DNA of 64,000 nt. Source: Jaltomata sinuosa (taxonomy: Eukaryota; Streptophyta; Magnoliopsida; Solanales; Solanaceae). The translations under genes and the position numbers were made by a program. Every line of letters starts with the position of its first letter. The first letter of the stretch is position 1. The stretch spans positions 1 through 64,000 of the forward strand of contig QJPP01007523.1 of NCBI GenBank assembly GCA_003996215.1, written 5' to 3'. The notes under the pieces are model-generated. The model was not told the origin of the DNA and made no database searches. It saw only the letters and a list, made by a program, of their open reading frames with translations. This document shows, in pieces, positions 11,207-22,575 of the stretch.

Positions 11207-12906
11207 AAGCAACTAGAAATTCTATTTCAAGAGGCACACAACACAAGTGCAATGACAACACTATAAGTCAAAGAAAATTCATTCCAAGCATCAAACATGA
11301 CTTTGGTTGGTACTATTGATTAGTCAATCACATGATACCTTAATCTAAGCACTCCCCTCTATTCAAAACACAATTCAAGGATGCAATGGAACTAAAAGAA
11401 CAACCAAGTGATAACAAACAATCTTCAAGAAGTGACTCAAACCACTAGCTTACCAAAACATGCTCATTTGACTCATTTTCGGAGTTTATCAATTTCACCA
11501 ACTATCCTAATTTGTATGCCCTCACAAGAACGAAAGTCTCAAAAACACAATATGTACAAAGACAATCACAAGGGACAGATGCACAAACACTCACACTCAC
11601 AAGAAATTTCAAGTACCAACAAGTATCAACCATACGCTTGCCCTTATTTTTGCTCGCCACTAGCTCAAAAACAATCGGTCGGAAATCCCAAAGGGCTTTT
11701 CTAAGCTTGTAATGTGGGCTATGGAAAGGGTAGAATACACATTTGGATTCAAGTGACTACATCCTCCTTGAACTCCACACAACCTTTTCAATTCAAAACC
11801 AAAACAGTTTCTTTTCATTTTCATTCAATACAGGACACCATTTCACTCATTTCAATTGGGGCTCAAATTTTATCATTTTATCCACCTTGGAGGGTTCATT
11901 TCCTTTCTTTCCTTTCCTCTTTTCCTTCTTTTTCACATTCTTCCTTCTTTTTGACAATTCTTTTTAGGCAACAAACTAAGATAAACTCATTTAGCACTCC
12001 TCCAAAGTACATTTTATCAACCTCTAAACTTAGGATTTTATCCTCGATTTCACACTTGTAGAGTTCGAAAAGGGACGGGTTCAAGAGAGGGATTCATGTT
12101 CAAAATGGTTTAAGGCTTGTACCGAGGTTGCCAAAGAAAAGGTATTAGGCTCAATAGGGGTGACTAATGATACAATTTGAGTGGAATGGTGGACTTTAAC
12201 ACTAAGTAGGCTTTAACAATCACAAAGAAGGCCTAAGATCATTTCTCCAACCAATGCAATTGAGACTAGCATTAAAATGACTAACCGAGCAAGTCCTAGT
12301 TAACACAAGCGAGTACAAGAATTATTCAACTAAACCTCACCACACATAGCATGAGAATCATTCAAGAAGGGTTAATTCTTACTACCTAAACAAGAACAAA
12401 TGGAAACACATTTTCCAATTCCAAATTATCACCACTAATGTGTTAAGAGTCACACAAATATTAAAGGAGTTGTCACAACATCATTCTTCGCCATGCACTT
12501 TTCACAAATTTTTTTGGAAGGGTATGCCTATTTCACTTAGCACACAAGACTAACTTCATTAGTACCAAACAAGTCCAAGCTCCCTTAATATCTCAAAAGA
12601 TGACAAATTTCCCTTAAGAATGACGTTACTCAGTCTATCATTGGGACAATTCATCTATCTAAATCGATACAACTATTCATAATTCACTAACACATAGACT
12701 CAACCTAACACACAAGTCTCAACTTAGCCTATCGGGTACTCAGACTTCCCCTGACTCCAAAACATCTAATCAACCCACTACAAAAGAAACCAAAGGAGCT
12801 ACAAATAAAAAGAGTAAAGAACTAAACCAAAAGAAACCAAAGAAGCTACACATAAAGAAACTAAACCATCAATTCCAAAACCTGACAAAGGCATAATTTC
12901 ACAAAA
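11207..12906 (-). other. Non-coding interior of the unclassified element
   Basis: About 1.7 kb of AT-rich sequence lying between the gag-like remnant and the probable LTR on the minus strand. Open frames here (for example 11408-11704 and 11714-12061) are low-complexity and show no domain I recognise. A long untranslated region after the coding part is common in such elements. Confidence 0.35.
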
Positions 12907-13027
12907 CACAAGCCTGGCAAGGGCACAGTAATATCCAAAACAACAAAACAAGCCCGACAAGGGCACAATAATATCCAAAATGACAAAATAAGCTCGGAGA
13001 GAGCACAATAATATCCAATAATAAAGA
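12907..13027. repeat. 40-bp tandem repeat, 3 units
   Basis: Three consecutive units containing CAAGGGCACAATAATATCCA or close variants, at about 12908, 12948 and 12988. They lie downstream of the gag-like remnant on the minus strand. In an open reading they give repeated hydrophobic peptides, which I regard as chance. Confidence 0.75.
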
Positions 13028-13049
13028 AATATAAGCTAGATAGATTACG

Positions 13050-13783
13050 GTCCAATACGCCACCCTCAACTAATATAGGGCAGTGCCCTCATTGCATCAA
13101 AATAAGAAATAAGTTTGAGGGGGCTCCCTAAAGTGGCTCAATCTGAATTGGAGAAGGAAGGAAATTGTAGCCTCTCCTCATCCTCATTCTTACCATCCTC
13201 TGGTGTATTCAACCCATAAAATGATTTTAATCTATCCATCATCTTGTTCAGAAACTTGCGTTTCTTCTTTTCATGCTCGCTAAACTTCCTTTATTGCTTT
13301 TCAACCTTTTCTTACCTCCGGCTCATGTTCTCCAATCAGGTGTTCATCATATTTAGTCGCCCATTGATCAACCTCTCTTTAGTGGCCACTTTGGAAAAGG
13401 ATGGGGGAGACTCAGTACCTGCGGGTGTGTCAGCTCTAGATGAGCTAGTAGGAAGTCCATCTAACAGCTGCTGAACATGTGCATCCACTACCTGAATTTG
13501 GCTAGAGAGATGGCGCATAATGTAAGGCCAAGACTGTAGTGGTCCCACAGGGTGGGATGACCCAGATGCAGCTGTGGAAGTGCCAGTGGTCTCGGTAGAA
13601 GGCTCTGGAAACTGCCAATGGAGACTCCACATCAATTTTTCTCTTCTTAAGCTTTGCCTTTGGTGCCCTTTTCAACAATGGATTGATCAAGGCCACTGGC
13701 TACTTCTTACTGTCTATTAGGTGTTTTGACACCCCAGCATCATAGCACAACTATGTAACAAGTGATGGAAAGAAGAGGCTCTT
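13050..13783 (-). pseudogene. Gag-like plant transposon protein remnant, C-terminal part
   Basis: Minus-strand frames starting at the A2 boundary read FFPSLVT, LCYDAGV, then a basic KKRKIDVESP stretch. After a frameshift comes a region with HVQQLLDGLP, followed after stops by a lysine-rich stretch with DRLKSFYG. This resembles the C-terminal half of the plant family annotated as 'putative plant transposon protein' (from memory, low certainty). The N-terminal half is missing: the frame runs straight into the A2 LTR at 13784. On the inversion model given in the findings, the missing half should lie upstream of A1, outside the window. Confidence 0.35.
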
Positions 13784-14479
13784 TGTCACGCCCCAAACCA
13801 TGGGAGGCATGACCGACACCCGGAGCCCCAAAAGGCCGAGGGTGCCAAAATAGAGTGTATCTCTGTTGAACCTGCTGGGGGTCTGAGACCGACAAGGTCT
13901 CTAAGAATTATAATTGGAAACACTGAAAGCTCAATAGTAGTTAAGCAACTCAAGGCCGACAAGGCTATTATCATAGTAGATAACTAATAACAAGGCCGAC
14001 AAGGCCATACCCAACACTGATGTACATATACACGTCTACAAGCCTCTAGGAGTAAGTAAAATATCCCATATCCAGGACAGGGCCCTGGACTACCCATAAG
14101 CTGTACATATACATAACCTGGTCAAAATATAAGCTAGACCTCTGACTCGTCAGCTCCAGGAAGAATGGAGCTTACCAAAATGGCTGAACTCCGCAACTCC
14201 TACTGAAGAGGTCTATCTGGGTTTCTGTTCGGACCTGCAGGCATGAATGCAGCGCCCCCAGGCAATGGGGCGTCAGTACGACAATAATGTACTGGCATGT
14301 AAGGTAGAAGCATAAAAGCAAGTCGCAAGTAGTAAATCTGAACAAGATAAAATATGAACCTTGTAAACTATAATTGGTAAGACTCGTTAAGCTATTTCTC
14401 CTTTATTCTTTTTAGAACACAACACATGCATTAACTCACGCTGCAACTCACTCTTTATAACCCACATTGAACCACAACA

Positions 14480-14673
14480 GCGCCTCGGCGCACCCTATAT
14501 TTAATAGCCTCAATATGGCAGTAGCGCCTCGGCGCACACTATGTATATAATGGCCTCAATATGGCAGTAGCACCTCGGTGCACACTATGTGTATAATGGC
14601 CTCAATATGGCAGTAGCACCTCGGTGCACACTATGTATATAATAGCCTCAATATGGCAGTAGCACCTCGGTGC
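14480..14673 (-). repeat. 46-bp tandem array, 5 units (A2 3' LTR)
   Basis: Hairpins GCGCCTCGGCGC (two) and GCACCTCGGTGC (three) at 44-46-bp spacing, the same order as in A1 read from the other strand. Confidence 0.92.
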
Positions 14674-15870
14674 ACACTAACACGAAAACCACGCATAATA
14701 AGTGTATACTAGATTGACCTTCAAAGCTATTCTTGTTATTTATGAAGGTTCATTTAGATAACTTCTTTAACCTTGGCTTACTAGGTGTTGGAATCAACAT
14801 ACCAAACACATATAAATGGGGATTTGACTTTCTAACTTTCATTGTATACTTTCTAAAGCTTGATTAGAGATCACAATACAAAGAAGAAACTTGACAAAAG
14901 GATAACTTACATTCCGTGCAAAAAGAATCAGATTTTTATAAGAAGGCGACTTGAATCACCATAATGTATAAATTAGTTCCTTAAGACTTGTTGAGTTACC
15001 AAATCAGCTCTCTTACAACAAAATACTCAAATTCCGTCTTTCGGAGATTTAGAGTTCTATTTCTAGATTCATGCCGATAAGGAATAAAGAAGCCTTAACA
15101 TACCTCGTTCCTTCCGAAGATTGCGCTTACCACAACTTGGACTCTCCCTTATTAAGTTAATCTACAACACAAGGGTATAATGAAGCTAATATTAGCTCTT
15201 AAACCTGCTGCAACACTCCCAAAACAGTAGCTAAACATTTTCCGGGCAGATTTACGTATTTTGCATTAATTAAAGGTGTATCGTCACACCTTCCTCCCCT
15301 TATCCAATATACATCACACACACACCAACCTACTGCCTCCCATAATACAAAACACATCAAACATCCCCTACACAACCCCCCATACCGAAATACAATAGCA
15401 ACACATTGAACTCACGGCTTCCGATCGCCGTCCCGTGAGTTCTTAACAACAATTCAACAACAATTGTCTATCCGAACTTCAATCCAAAAATATTATTATG
15501 GGCAGAGTACTTACCACACTTGAAGGTGTGTTTTTATCCTCTTTTTATCCTCTTTTTATTGATGCTTTAAAGGCTTAAGTACCCCCTACACATACACCAA
15601 CAAGAGAAGAAGAAATCTCTTAATTGTTACACAATTTCCATGTGTTAAATCATAAGAAAGGCTGCCATAGTTCATGTCTTTCTTACCATAGGATATCCTA
15701 GCTATATGTAGTAGATTAATACCAAGATAACAAGTTGTTTAACTCACCTTAATCTTCAATTAATCTTGGTCTTCTTAGAACCCTAAAGGGAGAGAAGGGC
15801 TGCCAAAAAGGAAATGAAATAAGAGAGAATTTTCCAGCTTTTTTGTGATCAACATGGATCAGCAAATAGC

Positions 15871-15879
15871 CTATATAAT
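15871..15879 (-). promoter_or_regulatory. Probable TATA box, A2 3' LTR
   Basis: ATTATATAG on the minus strand, in the same place as the A1 box. One T is changed to A compared with the other two LTRs. Confidence 0.5.
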
Positions 15880-16402
15880 GGGACCTTTTTGGCCGACTTT
15901 TTTTGAGTATATTTGGGCCAAAATGGGTCAAGAAACTTGGGCCAAAATTACCCTTTGCTTGGGCCTCAAAAGGGTTAAGTTTTGGGGCTGATTTTGGGCT
16001 TCTCTTGGGTCAAAAATGTGGTCAATATTGGGGGCTACTTTTTGTAGTTGTTTGGGCCAGATTTGGTTGGGCTTTGATGGTCCAACTTTAAGCTTCATTT
16101 GGGCTACCATTAGGTATAATAATCCATGGTGTTGCTGCCCGTAATCGGCCCTTGGAACTTAGTTCGTTAGCGTAGGTAGGTGATGCACCTACTTGTCACC
16201 TAAGAGCTTAGATAAGTCGAGCAAGTACCTCACTTGTTTTATCTCATTTTCAAAACCCTCCTCCTTATAATTTAACTTAACACTTATATACATTTGACCA
16301 TTTCAAATTCTAGGCAAAAGTACCCCTTCACAATCTCGAGCTCAAATACCTTCGTCGATATTTACTTAGTCACATAGGTTTTGAAAGGTACGGGGTGTTA
16401 TA

Positions 16403-16415
16403 TCCTTCCCCCCTT
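16403..16415 (-). other. Polypurine tract of A2
   Basis: AAGGGGGGAAGGA on the minus strand, abutting the 3' LTR; GAGGACGAATG lies just upstream at 16422-16432. It is identical to A1. Confidence 0.85.
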
Positions 16416-16677
16416 AGAATCATTCGTCCTCGAATGAGGGTAATGCATATAGAGCTCTAGTCCCTTAGAATTTTTTTTGAAATTTCGGCAGAGTTTCCTT
16501 TATAATTGGGACTATCCAAAAACCTGAAACTCAGCAAAAGTCCAGCACGATGCCTCACAGGGCTATACAGTTATATACAATTAAATGTAATCATTTTCAC
16601 ATGTTCAAACCTGATCATATTTGCATAGTAGGAAGAGTATCAAGAATATAAGAATATGACTTACCTCTGTACTATCT

Positions 16678-19600
16678 TCAAGTCATAAATAACTGGGGAT
16701 GTTTTTTCCTCATTTCTTCCTCGGCTTCCCACGTCATTTCTTCAATATTATTATTTCTCCACAACACCTTTACTGAGGCTACTTCTTTGGTTCTGAGCTT
16801 CCTAACTTGACGATCTAGGATAGAAATTGGTACTTCCTTATAGGATAAGTCTTCAGAAAGGTGAACATCTTTAATAGGCATAATACGTGAAGGATCTCCA
16901 ATGCACCTTCGTAGCATCGATACATGAAATACAGGATGGATTGTCTCCAATTCTGTGGGTAAATCTAGCTCATATGCCACTTTTCCTACCCTCCTAATGA
17001 TCCTGTATGGTCCAATATATCTTGGACTAAGCTTTCCCTTTTTACCAAATCGCATAACGCCTTTCATGGGCGAAACCTTTAGGAAAACCCAATCACTAAT
17101 ATTAAATTTCAAATCCCGACGTCGCACATCTGCATATGATTTCTGCCTACTCTGGGCTGTTAGTAATCTTTCTCGGATTAGCTTCACCTTCTCCATTGCC
17201 TGATTAACTAGGTCTGGCCTTAATAATCCTGCTTCTCCAATTTCAAACCATCCAATTGGTGATCTACACTTTCGCCCGTATAAAGCCTCATAAGGAACCA
17301 TTTGAATGCTTGCATAGAAGCTATTATTATAAGCAAACTCAATTAGTGGCAAATGGTCATCCCAACTCCCTTTAAAATCTAGTACACAAGCTCGTAGCAT
17401 ATCTTCGAGTGTTTGAATAGTGCGTTCAGCTTGTCCATCTGTCTGTGGATGAAAAGCTGTACTGAGACTTATTTGAGTACCTAAGCCTCTCTGGAAAGAC
17501 CTCCAGAAATTTGCTGTAAACTGAGCAACCCTATCTGAAATGATGGAAATTGGGACACCATGAAGTCGAACTATTTCACTAATATACAACTTGGCATAAT
17601 CTTCAGCAGTATAAGTTGTCCTGACTGGCAAAAAGTGAGCTGATTTTGTAAGTCTATCTACAATCACCCATATGGAATCATACTTCCGATAAGTACGGGG
17701 TAAGCCTGTAATAAAGTCCATGTTGATCACCTCCCATTTCCAGGTAGGTATCACTATACTTTGAGTTAGACCTCCGGTTCTCTGGTGTTCAATTTTTACC
17801 TGTTGACAATTCGGGCATTGGGCTACAAACTCTGCAATATTTCTCTTCATATTATTCCACCAATAAATCTGTCGAAGATCATGATACATCTTCGTCGCTC
17901 CTGGATGGATTGAATAGCGGGAATAGTGAACTTCTGCCAAAATTTTCTCCCGAAGCCCCCCGACGTTAGGTACACATAGACGACCTTGATATCTCAGAAC
18001 CCCATCCTCCTTAAGCTCTATTAGTGGTTGCTTCTGTTGTGGAATTTCCTCCCTTAATCTTACTAATTCTGGATCATCATATTGTCTTTCCTTTACCTCT
18101 GTCACAAGTGAGGATTCCGCAGTGCTTTGAATAACAACTCCCCCATTACCTTGGTCTAGTAGTCGAACCTGCAAATTAGCTAACTGATGTAGTTCTCTTG
18201 TCATCTCAATCTTTCTATTTTCCACGTGGCTCAAGCTTCCCATGGATTTGCGGCTAAGTGCATCGGCCACTACATTGGCCTTCCCTGGATGGTACAAACT
18301 ATCTACGTCATAATCCTTTAGTAACTCTAGCCACCTTCTTTGCCGCATGTTTAAATCCTTCTGTTTGAATAAATATTGTAGACTTTTGTGGTCCGAAAAC
18401 ACGTCTACATGGACTCCAAACAAGTAATGGCGCCAAATTTTCAAGGCAAATATAACTGCTGCCAATTCAAGATCGTGAGTAGGGTAAATTTGTTCGTGCT
18501 TTCTTAGTTGTCTCGAGGCATAGGCAATAACTTTACCATGTTGCATTAAAACGCAACCCAACCCAATCCTTGAAGCATCACAATAAACAACATAACCTTC
18601 TGTGCCCTCTGGCAGAGTTAAAACAGGTGCTGAAGTAAGCCTGTCCTTCAACTCCTGAAAACTCTGCTCACATGCATCAGACCACTGGAACTTGGCAGTT
18701 TTATGAGTCAACTTTGTCAGTGGTGCAGATATAGAAGAAAACCCTTCTACAAACCTTCGGTAATAACCTGCTAAGCCCAAAAAACTACGGATCTCTGTAG
18801 CATTCAAGGGCCTCGGCCAATTCTTTACTGCTTCAATCTTTTGGCCGTCAACTCTAATACCTTCGTCTGTAACTATATGGCCAAGAAATGCCACCGAAGT
18901 CAACCAAAACTCACATTTGGAGAACTTCGCATATAATTTATGATTCTGAAGTGTTTGCAATACTGCACGTAAATGATCAGCATGTTCGGCTTTGGACCGC
19001 GAGTAAATCAGGATATCGTCAATAAATACGATCACGAATACATCTAGGAATGGCTTGAATACCCGATTCATTAGGTCCATAAAAGCTGCTGGGGCATTAG
19101 TAAGCCCAAAAGACATTACTAGAAATTCAAAGTGGCCATACCTTGTCCTAAAGGCTGTTTTTGGAACATCTACCCCTTTAACACGTAACAGGTGATACCC
19201 CGACCGCAAGTCAATCTTTGAAAAACATTTGGCGCCTTGCAACTGATCAAAAAGGTCATCAATCCTTGGAAGCGGATACTTATTCTTGATTGTAACTTTG
19301 TTCAGTTGTCGGTAATCGATACACATTCTCAAGGACCCATCTTTCTTACGAACAAACAAAACTGGTGCGCCCCATGGCGATGTACTAGGCCTAATGAAAC
19401 CTTTTTCGAGTAGATCCTTTAATTGTTCCTTTAACTCTCTTAATTCTGCAGGAGCCATCCTGTAAGGGGGAATTGATATTGGCTGAGTATCTGGGAGTAG
19501 TTTAATGGCAAACTCCATTTCCCTTTCTGGAGGGATTCCTGGAAGCTCATCCGGGAATACATCTAGAAATTGACTCACCACGGGAACCGATTGAGGAGTC

Positions 19601-19959
19601 ACTGGTCCATCCTCTGTGCTTTGTACTCGGACTAAATGATAAATATAGCCTTTAGAAATCATTTTCTGGGCTTTAAGGTAGGAAATCAACCTACCCCTTG
19701 GCGTGGCAGCATTACCTTTCCATTCCAGGATTGTTTCTTCCGAAAAATGGAATTTGACAACCTTATTTCTACAATCGATATTAGCATAACATGCAGCTAA
19801 CCAGTCCATGCCCATAATGACATCGAAGTCAATCATATCTAATTCGATTAGATCAGCTGAAGTGAGATGGTCATAAATCCACACTGCACAATCTCGATAA
19901 ACTCGTCTAGCTATAATAGATTCACCAACTGGCGTAGATACAACAAATGGTCTAGGCAA
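16678..19959 (-). CDS. A2 pol: protease C-part, RT, RNase H, integrase, chromodomain-like
   Basis: About 1093 residues open without a stop. Rough residue positions: remainder of protease 1-60 (IMGMDWL), reverse transcriptase about 185-360 with FIDD at 312-315, RNase H about 455-570 (YCDAS, SDHKSLQYL, ADALSR), integrase zinc region 678-720 (HYSRYSIHPG, CPNCQQ), integrase core with D748, D809 and E845 (35 residues between the last two), and a chromodomain-like tail about 1035-1090. All catalytic residues are present. The residue after D809 is V where A1 has G. There is no ATG at the 5' end: the listed start is a TTG, and the frame opens just after a TAA. The protein would therefore need to be made as a gag-pol fusion; a one-base shift in the G4 run at 19974-19977 separates it from gag. 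Confidence 0.95.
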   Translation of the reverse strand: MPRPFVVSTPVGESIIARRVYRDCAVWIYDHLTSADLIELDMIDFDVIMGMDWLAACYANIDCRNKVVKFHFSEETILEWKGNAATPRGRLISYLKAQKMISKGYIYHLVRVQSTEDGPVTPQSVPVVSQFLDVFPDELPGIPPEREMEFAIKLLPDTQPISIPPYRMAPAELRELKEQLKDLLEKGFIRPSTSPWGAPVLFVRKKDGSLRMCIDYRQLNKVTIKNKYPLPRIDDLFDQLQGAKCFSKIDLRSGYHLLRVKGVDVPKTAFRTRYGHFEFLVMSFGLTNAPAAFMDLMNRVFKPFLDVFVIVFIDDILIYSRSKAEHADHLRAVLQTLQNHKLYAKFSKCEFWLTSVAFLGHIVTDEGIRVDGQKIEAVKNWPRPLNATEIRSFLGLAGYYRRFVEGFSSISAPLTKLTHKTAKFQWSDACEQSFQELKDRLTSAPVLTLPEGTEGYVVYCDASRIGLGCVLMQHGKVIAYASRQLRKHEQIYPTHDLELAAVIFALKIWRHYLFGVHVDVFSDHKSLQYLFKQKDLNMRQRRWLELLKDYDVDSLYHPGKANVVADALSRKSMGSLSHVENRKIEMTRELHQLANLQVRLLDQGNGGVVIQSTAESSLVTEVKERQYDDPELVRLREEIPQQKQPLIELKEDGVLRYQGRLCVPNVGGLREKILAEVHYSRYSIHPGATKMYHDLRQIYWWNNMKRNIAEFVAQCPNCQQVKIEHQRTGGLTQSIVIPTWKWEVINMDFITGLPRTYRKYDSIWVIVDRLTKSAHFLPVRTTYTAEDYAKLYISEIVRLHGVPISIISDRVAQFTANFWRSFQRGLGTQISLSTAFHPQTDGQAERTIQTLEDMLRACVLDFKGSWDDHLPLIEFAYNNSFYASIQMVPYEALYGRKCRSPIGWFEIGEAGLLRPDLVNQAMEKVKLIRERLLTAQSRQKSYADVRRRDLKFNISDWVFLKVSPMKGVMRFGKKGKLSPRYIGPYRIIRRVGKVAYELDLPTELETIHPVFHVSMLRRCIGDPSRIMPIKDVHLSEDLSYKEVPISILDRQVRKLRTKEVASVKVLWRNNNIEEMTWEAEEEMRKKHPQLFMT

Positions 19960-19970
19960 TAACTCAGGGC

Positions 19971-21542
19971 CTACCCCAACTTACCAGCAACGAGCGGGGT
20001 AACATATGAAAGAGTAGAGCCAGGATCTATAAGTGCATAAACAGCATGAGTAAAAATAGTCAATGTACCTGTAACAACATCAGGTGACGATTCCAAGTCC
20101 TGGCGACCGGCTAGAGCATAAGTGTGATTCTGACCACTGCCTGAACTGGATGCTCCTCCTCCTCCTCTACCTCTACCACGACCTGGTGTAGCCTGTTGTC
20201 TTGTCCTTGAGGGACAAATAGTAGATGAAGAAGCTGCCATCGACCCTGTAGGCTGGGATATCTCACTCCTACCTCTACTCGGACAGTCTCGCATAAAGTG
20301 ACCAGGATGCCCACACGAATAACAAGTATCTGAACCCAGGCGACATATCCCAGGATGCTTCCTACCGCACTGAACACAAGGTGGCAAAGGTGGCCTCATC
20401 TGACCTGAATTCCCTTGGCGATACGAACTGGATGCACCTGAACTGTGGCCTGGTCCAGTCTGAGAAAAACGATCATACCTCTGCCTTTGCAACTGATATG
20501 GGGCACCACTAGTAGGGTGGGGTGATCGCCTATTAAAATGTGGCCTAACATTACCTCGTGGCTCTACATAGGACCCAATAGATCTAGCCCTCTTATTCTG
20601 ATCCCTTTCTCGGCTTTGGTTATCTCCAATTTGTACTTCAAGATCCTCTGCAGTCTGAGCAATAGCCTGTATCTTAGAAATATTCATATCCTCTTGTGTG
20701 GCTGCTATTGTTAATCCCTTAATCAATTCATCCTTAAGACCACGCACATATCGATGAACTCTAGCTCGCATCGTACTCACAATATCGGGGGCATACCTGG
20801 CTAATGAATTAAATCTGAGGCTATACTGTCGAACATTCATATTGCCCTGCCTAAGGGCTAGAAATTGATCAAGTCTGGCCTCTCGAACCTCCTGTGGAAG
20901 ATAGTGAGCTAGGAAGGCCTCTGAAAATTCCTCCCACTCAGCTGGGGGTGCATTTGATCCCCTAGACCGATCCCAAGCCTCGAACCATAAAATGGCCACA
21001 TCTCGTAACCTGAAAGATGCAAACTCCACTGCCTCCACTACTGTTGCATGCATGACTCGAAGTACTCGATAAGTCTGATCAATAAACTCCTGAGGATCCT
21101 CACGTGGGTCAGAGCCTGTAAATATAGGAGGACTTAGGCTGATAAACTCTCGAGCCCTAGAACTTTCTGAGCCACCTGACCTAGCACTCGTTGATGCCCC
21201 AATTTGTTGTTGTTGTGTGGCTACCATCTGGGTCAATAATCGAACAGCACTCCTGATGTCCTGGTCCTCTGCTTCAGGTGGAGGAGCTACATGTGCTGGT
21301 TCATCTCTAGCTATCTCGGATGCCACTGGAGCAGGTGGGGTCAGGGGTACTGGATCCCCTCTAGTCTCATCGGGTACTTGATAAACTGGGATCTCTGGTG
21401 TCGGTGATTCACTTTGAACCTCAAATCTATCCAATCGGATAGGCGGGGAACGACTAGTACCTTCCCCCGTATTTGTGCCAACCCGTCGGCTGCTCATTTG
21501 TCTGGTCACAGGCATTTCTATAAACAAGAAATAGAAAAACAT
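19971..21542 (-). CDS. A2 gag (capsid, nucleocapsid, start of protease)
   Basis: A 523-residue frame. The likely start is the second ATG at 21515 (MPVTRQMSS), because the first nine residues are hydrophobic and not typical of these gags. A retrotransposon gag domain covers about residues 130-280 (FIDQTYRVLR, AWDRSRG, EFSEAFLAHYLP, LDQFLALRQG, SLARYAPDI). A first cysteine cluster (CVQCGRKHPGIC) precedes a CCHC zinc knuckle at 407-420 (CYSCGHPGHFMRDC). A glycine/arginine-rich stretch follows, then the protease active site (LIDPGST, D about 506). The frame stops at 19971-19973, in the protease, because of a one-base difference in a G run. Gag would form the particle and bind the RNA. It is the only long gag frame in the window. 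Confidence 0.94.
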   Translation of the reverse strand: MFFYFLFIEMPVTRQMSSRRVGTNTGEGTSRSPPIRLDRFEVQSESPTPEIPVYQVPDETRGDPVPLTPPAPVASEIARDEPAHVAPPPEAEDQDIRSAVRLLTQMVATQQQQIGASTSARSGGSESSRAREFISLSPPIFTGSDPREDPQEFIDQTYRVLRVMHATVVEAVEFASFRLRDVAILWFEAWDRSRGSNAPPAEWEEFSEAFLAHYLPQEVREARLDQFLALRQGNMNVRQYSLRFNSLARYAPDIVSTMRARVHRYVRGLKDELIKGLTIAATQEDMNISKIQAIAQTAEDLEVQIGDNQSRERDQNKRARSIGSYVEPRGNVRPHFNRRSPHPTSGAPYQLQRQRYDRFSQTGPGHSSGASSSYRQGNSGQMRPPLPPCVQCGRKHPGICRLGSDTCYSCGHPGHFMRDCPSRGRSEISQPTGSMAASSSTICPSRTRQQATPGRGRGRGGGGASSSGSGQNHTYALAGRQDLESSPDVVTGTLTIFTHAVYALIDPGSTLSYVTPLVAGKLG

Positions 21543-21714
21543 GAATTAGACTTCAAACATGTTATGACTTCGCTCTATTGCACGATCTAGCAAATGAAAG
21601 AAGGATAACAATTCCTAAATGTCCCGTAGCCTCATGATTATAGGTATGGTGCACAACACACCCATAAGCAAGACTCTACTAGACACGGCTTGTAGACTCC
21701 CTGGGATTCGACGT
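21543..21714 (-). other. A2 leader between primer site and gag
   Basis: About 170 bp of untranslated leader. It would hold RNA packaging signals, but none can be recognised from sequence alone. Confidence 0.6.
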
Positions 21715-21726
21715 GCTCTGGTACCA
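21715..21726 (-). other. A2 primer-binding site (initiator Met tRNA type)
   Basis: TGGTACCAGAGC, four bases after the 5' LTR. It matches the complement of the plant initiator methionine tRNA 3' end (TGGTATCAGAGC) with one mismatch. Confidence 0.85.
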
Positions 21727-22427
21727 AGTTTGTCACGCCCCAAACCATGGGAGGCATGACCGACACCCGGAGCCCCAAAAAGGCCGAGGGTGCCAAAATA
21801 GAGTGTATCTCTGTTGAACCTGCAGGGGGTCTAAGACCAACAAGGTCTCTAAGAATTACAATTTGAAACACTGAAAGCTCAATAGCAGTTAGGCAACTCA
21901 AGGCCGACAAGGCTATTATCATAGTAGATAACTAATAACAAGGCCGACAAGGCCATACCCAACACTGATGTACATATACACGTCTACAAGCATCTAGGAG
22001 TAAGTAAAATATCTCATATCCAGGACAGGGCCCTGGACTACCCATAAGCTGTACATATACATAACCTGGTCAAAATATAAGCTAGACCTCTGACTCGTCA
22101 GCTCCAGGAAGAATGGAGCTTACCAAAATGGCTGAACTCCGCACCTCCTACTGAAGAGGTCTATCTGGGTTTCTGTCTGGACCTGCAGGCATGAATGCAG
22201 CGCCCCCAGGCAATGGGGCGTCAGTACGACAATAATGTACTGGCATGCAAGGTAGAAGCATAAAATCAAGTCGCAAGTAGTAAATCTGAACAAGATAAAA
22301 TATGAAACTTGTAAACCGTAATTGGTAAGACTCGTTAAGCTCTTTCTCCTTTATTCTTTTTAGAACACAACACATGCATTACCTCACGCTGCAACTCACT
22401 ATTTATAACCCACACTGAACCACAACA

Positions 22428-22575
22428 GCGCCTCGGCGCACCCTATATTTAATAGCCTCAATATGGCAGTAGCGCCTCGGCGCACACTATGTATATAATG
22501 GCCTCAATATGGCAGTAGCACCTTGGTGCACACTATGTATATAATAGCCTCAATATGGCAGTAGCACCTCGGTGC
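22428..22575 (-). repeat. 46-bp tandem array, 4 units (A2 5' LTR)
   Basis: Hairpins at 44-46-bp spacing. Two are GCGCCTCGGCGC; the others are GCACCTTGGTGC and GCACCTCGGTGC. The first of the latter two has a change only in the loop. Confidence 0.9.

Larger units (their letters stand above)
13784..16402 (-). repeat. A2 3' LTR (2619 bp)
   Basis: Minus-strand reading starts TATAACACCCC at 16402, just after the polypurine tract, and ends GGGGCGTGACA at 13784. It contains the conserved GGCCCA cluster (15905-16110), a TATA box and five 46-bp units. A private duplication, TATCCTCTTTT twice near 15536-15560, separates it from the 5' LTR and from A1. Confidence 0.95.

Noticed and set aside
11408..12061. 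Open frames of about 100 codons
   Set aside because: Low-complexity Ser/Phe/Lys-rich translations of AT-rich retroelement spacer with no recognisable domain.
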